A DNA stretch of 64,000 nt from Dentipellis sp. KUC8613 (taxonomy: Eukaryota; Basidiomycota; Agaricomycetes; Russulales; Hericiaceae): the NCBI GenBank assembly GCA_002286715.1, contig NSJX01000003.1, positions 298,680 to 362,679 of the forward strand, written 5' to 3'. A program made the translations under genes and the position numbers. Every line of letters begins with the position of its first letter. The stretch's first letter is position 1. Below the pieces are notes generated by a model. It was not told the DNA's origin. It ran no database searches and worked only from the letters and a program-made list of their open reading frames with translations. This document shows positions 58,360 to 64,000 of this stretch, piece after piece.

Positions 58360-59890
58360 TCAACTCCGTCGTCGATGGCGCCTTTTCGGACCGGGGTTCA
58401 CTTCGGGCGAGCTATGCTGGATGTTGGTGTTGGTGCTGGCGCTCGAGTTCTCCTGCTGGAGCTCCGAGAGCACATTCAGGGCGCCCACGCGCTTCCAGGG
58501 TCTGTACCTCTGCTTTTCCGTGAGGACCGAGTGCACCAGGTCTTGGACGCCGGAGGTGACGCGCTCGCGGAAGCGGCCGATTGTCCAGCGATCGATGTTG
58601 CGGATGAGGAGGAACACCTGGATGATCTCCCAGGGATTATCCAGCCGCCACTCGTGGAAGATGTCACAGTCGCCATCTTTGTTACGTATCGAGCTGGGGT
58701 ACGGGGCGGAGCGTACAATCTTAGGATGCGTGCGTGCCTTTCATGAGATCAAAGAAGTCGGGCGTAGGGCCGAAGTTCGACTTACCGTGTTCTTGTTGTG
58801 GACACACCAGTCGACATGAGCCCTCACAGTCCCGTCGGACCAGACGAGGCCGAAGACTGGCGCCGTGATATGCAGCGAATGCAAGTGCCTCACAGCCGCC
58901 GCCGTAGCCATTCGATTCTGCCGGTACGCATCTTCCAGCATCTGGTGCACAGGTTTCTTATCCTCCCAGAAGCTTGACGCGAACTCGAACGCTGGGGACG
59001 TCGGCAGCTGCGAGCATGGGGTGCTCTGATTCCCGAAGGACCGCTCGCTGCTGCTTTTGTCGCGCGTCAGGGAGCTGCGCTTCAGCTTCTTGAAAGGTGA
59101 ATCCGCTGCATGTGACAAGTCGCGGACCTCTATGGCGGGGATGAAGACTGCGCAGTCAGGTATGACCAGCTTGGCGTTGAGAACACGACAGGCTGGTGAC
59201 TTTGCAGCTGGGTGTCGCAATGGTTGTGATAATGAGATCGAGCACTTCGACCTGACATGTCCCTTCTCAGTATTGACATAAAGTGACTGCGTTGGTTGTA
59301 CAAACCTGTACGAACAGTTTGACAGTGCCGGGCTGCGAAAGACGTCGTAGCTGTATGACAGATTCAGCATCAAAGGCTTACATTGGAAGAAAGAGGACAG
59401 ACACATTAGCAACAAAATCAGCTTCACAGAACTTCTCCTTCGAGGCGCGCATCCTAAGCAGACGTTTCCACGCGACGAAGACAGTTCGCATGTCATCAAA
59501 CAGGTCGCGGCATTCCTCCGGCTTGACCTTGTCAGAGAAAAGCTCTGGGCACTTCTCATACGCTTTCTGAATGAATGAAAGGTACTCGGGAGAAGAAAGA
59601 GCTTTCATTCGACGATAGGCCTTCGAGGTCTGGATTGTGCGTCAGCGCGTTTCGCGAACATGCCAACAGAGTAGTAAGGGAAGCTATAGCACCTTGTCTA
59701 CCCACGCAAAAGGCAGGTAACCTGTCGTGACAAAGACTTGACTGACATCTTCAACCAGCTCAGCTGGCATGTCGGAGAACGCGACCTCTTCGCAACCCTG
59801 GAAGGTCGACCACGTCTCGAAGTTCTTTGCATTTCGCGCAATCCTGTGGAAAGACGCGTTCAGCGGGAGTGGACACGTGTCAGAAAGCAT
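58360..59890 (-). CDS. Uncharacterised conserved protein
   Basis: Exons 59890-59693, 59629-59403, 59350-58786 and 58719-58360 give 449 residues. Recognisable stretches are FETWSTFQGCEEVAFSDMPA, YLPFAWVDKTSKAYRRMKAL and FVANVYDVFRSPALSNCSYR. Further on are LVIPDCAVFIPAIEVRDLSH, FEFASSFWEDKKPVHQMLED, AYRQNRMATAAAVRHLHSLH, FGLVWSDGTVRAHVDWCV and DIFHEWRLDNPWEIIQVFLL. The pattern of FWEDKKPVHQM and a later GLVWSDGTVRAHVDW suggests a conserved basidiomycete family that I cannot name. The frame is kept open across the 59351-59402 intron only with the GTCTGT donor at 59402. The start may lie further upstream. No signal peptide or membrane segment is evident, so it is probably cytosolic or nuclear. 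Confidence 0.7.
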
Positions 59891-60382
59891 AAACAGACTC
59901 GGAGGCGGAAAAAGAACGCGGTTGACGCGTCCCTTTCTTCTTCCGTGGGGCGAGCGATCCTGCAGAAGTCGCAGACTCGAGCGACGATCGACCTGGCATA
60001 TCGTGGGTAGCGCTTTACGTGGATGGGGGTATACGACGCAGAGGCAACAAATCGCAAGAAAAATAAGAGCTTAGATCGTCGGAGTCGTTATAGGTCGTGT
60101 GAGTCGTAAGTAAAGGTGGCTCTCCACTAGCTGGACAAGCAACAGAGAAAGAGCAACGAGCGCTCGCTCGAAGTCGAACCAGAAAGGGCACACGGGGATG
60201 GCCGTTCATTTAGTCGCCAACCTGCTGGCACCGCCTCTTCTCGCGTTAAGTCCGCGACCGGCATCCGGCCATGATTTGGTTCCGTGTACCCGAGTCGACA
60301 TGGGCGACAAAATGCAAAAACGACGCTGGACTTCCATCGGACACATATATATCAGCACAACAAAGTGGTATAGGTGTATCAT
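59891..60382. other. Intergenic region between two minus-strand genes
   Basis: 492 bases holding the promoter of the uncharacterised gene and the 3' UTR of the carnitine carrier. Short open frames show no family resemblance. No RNA gene or repeat is recognised. Confidence 0.4.
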
Positions 60383-61831
60383 CTAGAATAGCTTGTCTAG
60401 GAATTGCCGCGACACTTCTACCCCAAGCTGCAAACACAAGAATTAGCACCGCGAGTCTGCTTTCGCACAGATAAATCGAACATACGAAAGTTGCAGCATT
60501 GGCAGGGAAAGCCTATAGTTTGCAGAGATAGAATCAGTATTCAGAAAGGAGATGTGGGCGGACTTTGTGCGCACCCTTGCCATAGCCGGGCCAAGGCCTC
60601 TCCACAATGCAGCCACACCGTCAGCAGCGATGGTCTTCCGCGCGCAGTCAAGGATACCAGAGTAGGTTCCGGTAGGTGCAGACTGCAGTCTTGACTTCAA
60701 AACCTTTAGTATAGATGCCCTTCATCAGTGTCTGCCTGTTTTTTTGAGCCTAAATAACGTACGTCGGGAGGAATCGCGATAGCCCACATCGCAACACCTG
60801 CAGTACCACCGGCACAGATGACAGCGCCGATGTTCAGGTCGGTGGAACCAGCGGGTGTCAGTGCCTTTTTCGTGACTTCGTATGCAGCAAAGTAGCTATG
60901 TGACGCGTCAATCTTGATGCATATACGCGAGTCGGTCGGACTCACGCAGCGCTTCCCGGACCATCACGAGCGATCGTAGCACCCGTACCACGGAAGATGC
61001 TCCGAACGCCTCCCTCCCTGTACAAATGCTTCATAACATCGAGCACGCCCTTGTACTTCTGTTCCGAGCCACCCTGGCCTTGCACCTGATAACAACGCAT
61101 GGCTCAGCATCATTGACAAATGCGCAGCCTGTCTCATGTGTTTACCTGCAGCAAGACCTTCGCGCGCTCGACCGGGGCCGTGATTGCCGTCGTCGGGATG
61201 GCAGACAGGAAACCCGCTGCGGCAAGCTCGGGTATCGACAGAGAAGACTGCGTGCGGTTGGGCGTCAAGGCGTAGATGAGGGCTTTCGACGCGTCGTAGG
61301 CCTGCAAAGAGATGCATAAGTCGGTGAGGGCGGCTTACACGCGTATGTGAAGGAGCTTACCCAGAAAGACACGGCGAAGATGGGCGTAACGCCAAGCAAA
61401 GGCGGGACCATGCCGCGGTACATCCTGCACGAGCCATCGTTCAGTGGGTGGCTCAGCAGATGTGAGCGAGATCTGAATACCCGGTGATGCCATCCTGCGC
61501 GACAGTCTTTCTGACGACGTCCAAGGCACCTGTGTACGCGCCCGCGGGCGCGGTCTGCAGCCTCGTCTTCGTCAGATCAAATGGATGTCCTACGAAGGAC
61601 GCGCACTTCAGGAGATGCGTTTTTTTTACATGGAGCGCAAGGACGCACCGACGACGACGGCAGCGACACCACCGAAACCTCCTGCAATGAACGACTTGAT
61701 GTTCTCGGAGGCGGACGAGGCACCTCTCGTCTCCTGCCTCGTCTCAATGGCATCATAGCTATCCTGGCTCTAGAGACCCAGCCCAAAAAATCAGCCATTA
61801 TACAAGTCGCGCATACCATCGCACGCACCAT
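60383..61831 (-). CDS. CRC1: Mitochondrial carnitine/acylcarnitine carrier
   Basis: Exchanges acylcarnitine for carnitine across the inner mitochondrial membrane. Ten exons (61831-61829, 61769-61649, 61589-61481, 61424-61361, 61301-61146, 61085-60946, 60895-60763, 60703-60575, 60512-60486, 60427-60383) give 308 residues, the normal carrier length. The three signature repeats are PFDLTKTRLQTAPAGAYTGA, then APVERAKVLLQ with YKGVLDVMKHLYREGG, then PPDVLKSRLQSAPTGTYSGI with LDCARKTIAADGVAALWRGL. Each is preceded by a Gly/Ala-rich transmembrane helix. The C-terminus LGVEVSRQFLDKLF is typical of the fungal carnitine carrier. The first exon may hold only the ATG, with a GTGCGT donor immediately after. 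A 27-base exon encodes AFPANAATF. An ornithine carrier is the main alternative; the SENIKSFIAGGFGG and GATIARDGPGSA segments favour carnitine. Confidence 0.88.
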
Positions 61832-62184
61832 CGCAAGACCCTGGTAACGGTGTGGGGAGAGGGAGGATGGGAGGGATGCGGGGGTGTGGGGTTCCGTGGA
61901 CCAAAAGAGACGCAAGCGATTATAATGTCGGCGCAATTGGCTGCTCGTTCCGGGAGGCTTCCGTTGGCGCGTGATTTGCCTCGATCAGTATGCCTCGGTG
62001 CCGGGCCTGCCCCAGATCTTATCGCCATCCCCGCAGCGTCAACTCTACCCCGCAACGCACTAGTCGGCCGCCTCAGGCCTCTTGGCCCGGCCACTGCGCA
62101 TACGACAAATAAATATCACGAAGGGTCTACAGTATACATAACCTTATGCAATCTAATACAACATATATCCCGTCCATCCGTCCA
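61832..62184. other. Intergenic region between two minus-strand genes
   Basis: 353 bases with the carrier promoter and the fasciclin gene 3' UTR. Nothing coding is supported. Confidence 0.4.
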
Positions 62185-64000
62185 TTATGTGTCCTCATCC
62201 CCAGCAGCAAACCCACCGACAGGCTCGTACGTCGCCTCGGTCGTGTCTCGTCTCCATACGATCCTGACTACCCAGAAGAACAGACAAATTAAGGCAACGC
62301 CCACCACGCCCACTGCCACAGGTGCACCATACTGCAACCACCACGGTGGCTGGTAAGGGATCAAGAGCTGGTCAATCTGGATGACACCGCCCGACCCGCT
62401 GCCTGTCGTCGCGCGGCCCCAGGAAAGTACGCGAGCAGAGTCTGCACGCCCATTGGTGCCACGCGCGTCCTTGATTCCCACCATGACATCGCCGCTTTCC
62501 ATCTCGCGGAAGACGACGTCTCCGTATTCCGACTGGGGAGAGAGCAGCGTCTTGTAGGTAGAAGAGTCGCTCAGCGACAGCGGGCGGTTGTTATTGGGCG
62601 CCTGCGGAACCTCGACGTTCTTGGGCGTCTTGATCAAATGCTGGCTGACGATCTGCTGCAAGGCGACAGTGTCCGCATACAGCCGCGTCAGGTTGTAGAT
62701 CTTGAAGGCATCGTCGGTGGGACACAGAAGTGTCCAACCAGTGCCCGTAAGACCCTGCTGTCCCCAAGGCGAGTCCTCTGGCGGTGCTGTCCCGTTCAGC
62801 ACCCAGTCCATGCCAGCCTTCACAACCATAGTTTGCATGGTCGTGCCTTTAGCAGCTTTGACGAGCTTGCCGATGGTAAGCTCCACGGAGCGAGGAATTA
62901 GGACGTCGGAAAGAACGTGGACGACGCCAGTCTGGGAAAGCATGTTCTTGGGATACAGCTCGGAAGTCAGGCCTTCCCAACCGCCACTTGCGTTGATGAT
63001 ATATGAACCATTCGAGGATTGCTTGAAGTGAATATCTGAGCCTTCCAATGTAGCGTACGTGCGCGAAGACGAGTTCTGCAGGTTCTGTTCATAGAGCACG
63101 TCGTCGATGGCGTGATGCATGACGACATGCTCCAGGTCCGACTTGGATGATGCCGATAGAAGGTGGTCGCTCACGAGCAGACCCAAGCGCTTGAATGCGT
63201 CATTATGAGGAATGAGCAGGGTCGTGCGAGGAGTGGTCTTCAGCAAGTCGGCAAGGTTCGCGGAGAAGATTGCGGCTAAGAACGACGAAAGATCCAGGGA
63301 GGGCAGCGCAACCTGGAGCGAGTCGCCAGGTGGCTCCAAAGGTCGCGACACGAAGTAGATGATGGTATTGTTGATCTCGACTACGATAATGTAGTTGATA
63401 AACAAGCCTCAGTGCGAAATGAGCCCACTTACGAGGATCGCCGACGACGGATGCACCGTCGAACCTGATCGAGGGTGAGGACTCTGCTTTGCCCTTGCCC
63501 TCGACTTCCACTCCGAGAACTTGACGTCCACCATCTAATCCTGGTTCGTCCAGCTCAGTTTCCACAAGCATACCATCCTTGAGTTTCTTCGGCCTCCATT
63601 GCCCAGGCAAGAAGTGGTACTTGAGAAGCTTCTTTAGCTCTTCAGTGCCCTTCTCCGGAAGATCTCCGTCTCCATACATGGAAATGACATCATCCTTTGG
63701 CGCGAGGATCGTGTACTTAGAGTCCGTGTCATTCACGAGATACGTGAGATTCACAGAGTGAATCATGGAAATGAAGTTGCTGCAGTTCAGCGTGAGCAAA
63801 AACTTCTCCGGTGTCAGCTGGAGGGCGCCAGGAGGTATGAGAAGGGAAGAGACGGTATGCAGGACACCGTTTGACGCATAAATATCTGGCTGCTTGATCT
63901 CGGCGTCCGAGACCAGGACCTTGTCGGGAGAGGAGATGACCTCAAGAACGTGGCCATCAATGGTGGTCACTGGTGGGGAAGTGAGATTAGCACGGTACAC
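62185..64000 (-). CDS. Fasciclin (FAS1) domain membrane protein, 5' partial
   Basis: Two exons lie in the window: 64000-63433 (its 5' end is beyond the right edge) and 63380-62185, joined in phase 1. At least three FAS1 units are visible. One ends at PDIYASNGVLHTVSSLLIPP. A second runs from FISMIHSVNLTYLVNDTDS through YTILAPKDDVISMYGDG. A third runs from FLAAIFSANLADLLKTTPRT through TLLIPHNDAFKRLGLLVSDH and GVVHVLSDVLIP, and a further one contains WTLLCPTDDAFKIYNLTRLY. Near the C-terminus a membrane helix (PVAVGVVGVALICLFFWVV) is followed by basic residues (RIVWRRD) and a short cytosolic tail. Several N-glycosylation sequons (NLT, NGS, NNT) fit an extracytoplasmic location. FAS1 proteins usually act in cell adhesion or vacuolar/cell-surface roles; the exact function is unknown. 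Confidence 0.88.

Noticed and set aside
59290..59350. Alternative intron path giving LRRLSQPGTVKLFVQ in the uncharacterised gene
   Set aside because: It runs into a stop before the conserved LVIPDCAVFIPA segment and would require a 34-nt intron to recover the frame.

Overview
The window is nuclear DNA from a filamentous fungus, most likely a basidiomycete of the Agaricomycetes. Genes are dense (24 supported in 64 kb), on both strands, and cut by many introns of about 45-65 nt with GT-AG ends. Coding sequence is GC-rich and several promoters carry pyrimidine tracts. The proteins are eukaryotic: a Zn2Cys6 regulator, F-box protein, NBR1-type receptor, exocyst Sec3, ceramide glucosyltransferase and mitochondrial carriers. 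I see no prokaryotic operon, CRISPR array, transposon, rRNA or tRNA. The organism assignment is inference; I did not identify a species.

Layout. 1-4.3 kb: 3' part of methionine aminopeptidase 2, then an HSL-type alpha/beta hydrolase. 4.6-11.4 kb: an uncharacterised intronless protein (-), an APH-fold kinase (+) and the ALG9 mannosyltransferase (-). 11.7-18.2 kb: forkhead/AT-hook factor, UTP13 (SSU processome) and aminodeoxychorismate lyase (-). 18.8-25.7 kb: a large NBR1-like autophagy receptor and a homeodomain protein. 27.1-34.2 kb: ceramide glucosyltransferase, Sec3 and a TB2/DP1/HVA22 membrane-shaping protein (-). 34.4-42.0 kb: an atypical homeodomain-like protein, a Zn2Cys6 factor and a ThrE/Prm10-type transporter. 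42.2-49.3 kb: a HIRAN-SNF2-RING DNA repair ATPase (-) and a secreted GH43 glycosidase. 49.6-58.1 kb: a UBE2O-type E2 (-) head to head with an F-box gene, then mitochondrial N-acetylglutamate synthase. 58.4-64 kb: an uncharacterised protein, the carnitine/acylcarnitine carrier and a fasciclin-domain membrane protein cut by the right edge, all on the minus strand.

The genes do not form one pathway. Loose themes are ubiquitin and autophagy (NBR1, UBE2O, F-box, RING-SNF2), the secretory/membrane system (ALG9, glucosylceramide synthesis, Sec3, TB2/DP1) and transcription factors. Exon models were built by hand from splice signals, reading phase and family motifs. In every complete model the exon lengths sum to a multiple of three. 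The most unusual features are in splicing: 7-, 8- and 9-nt microexons, two GC-AG introns and a probable start-codon-only exon. Two DNA-binding proteins also have altered recognition helices. I found no convincing undescribed multi-gene system.
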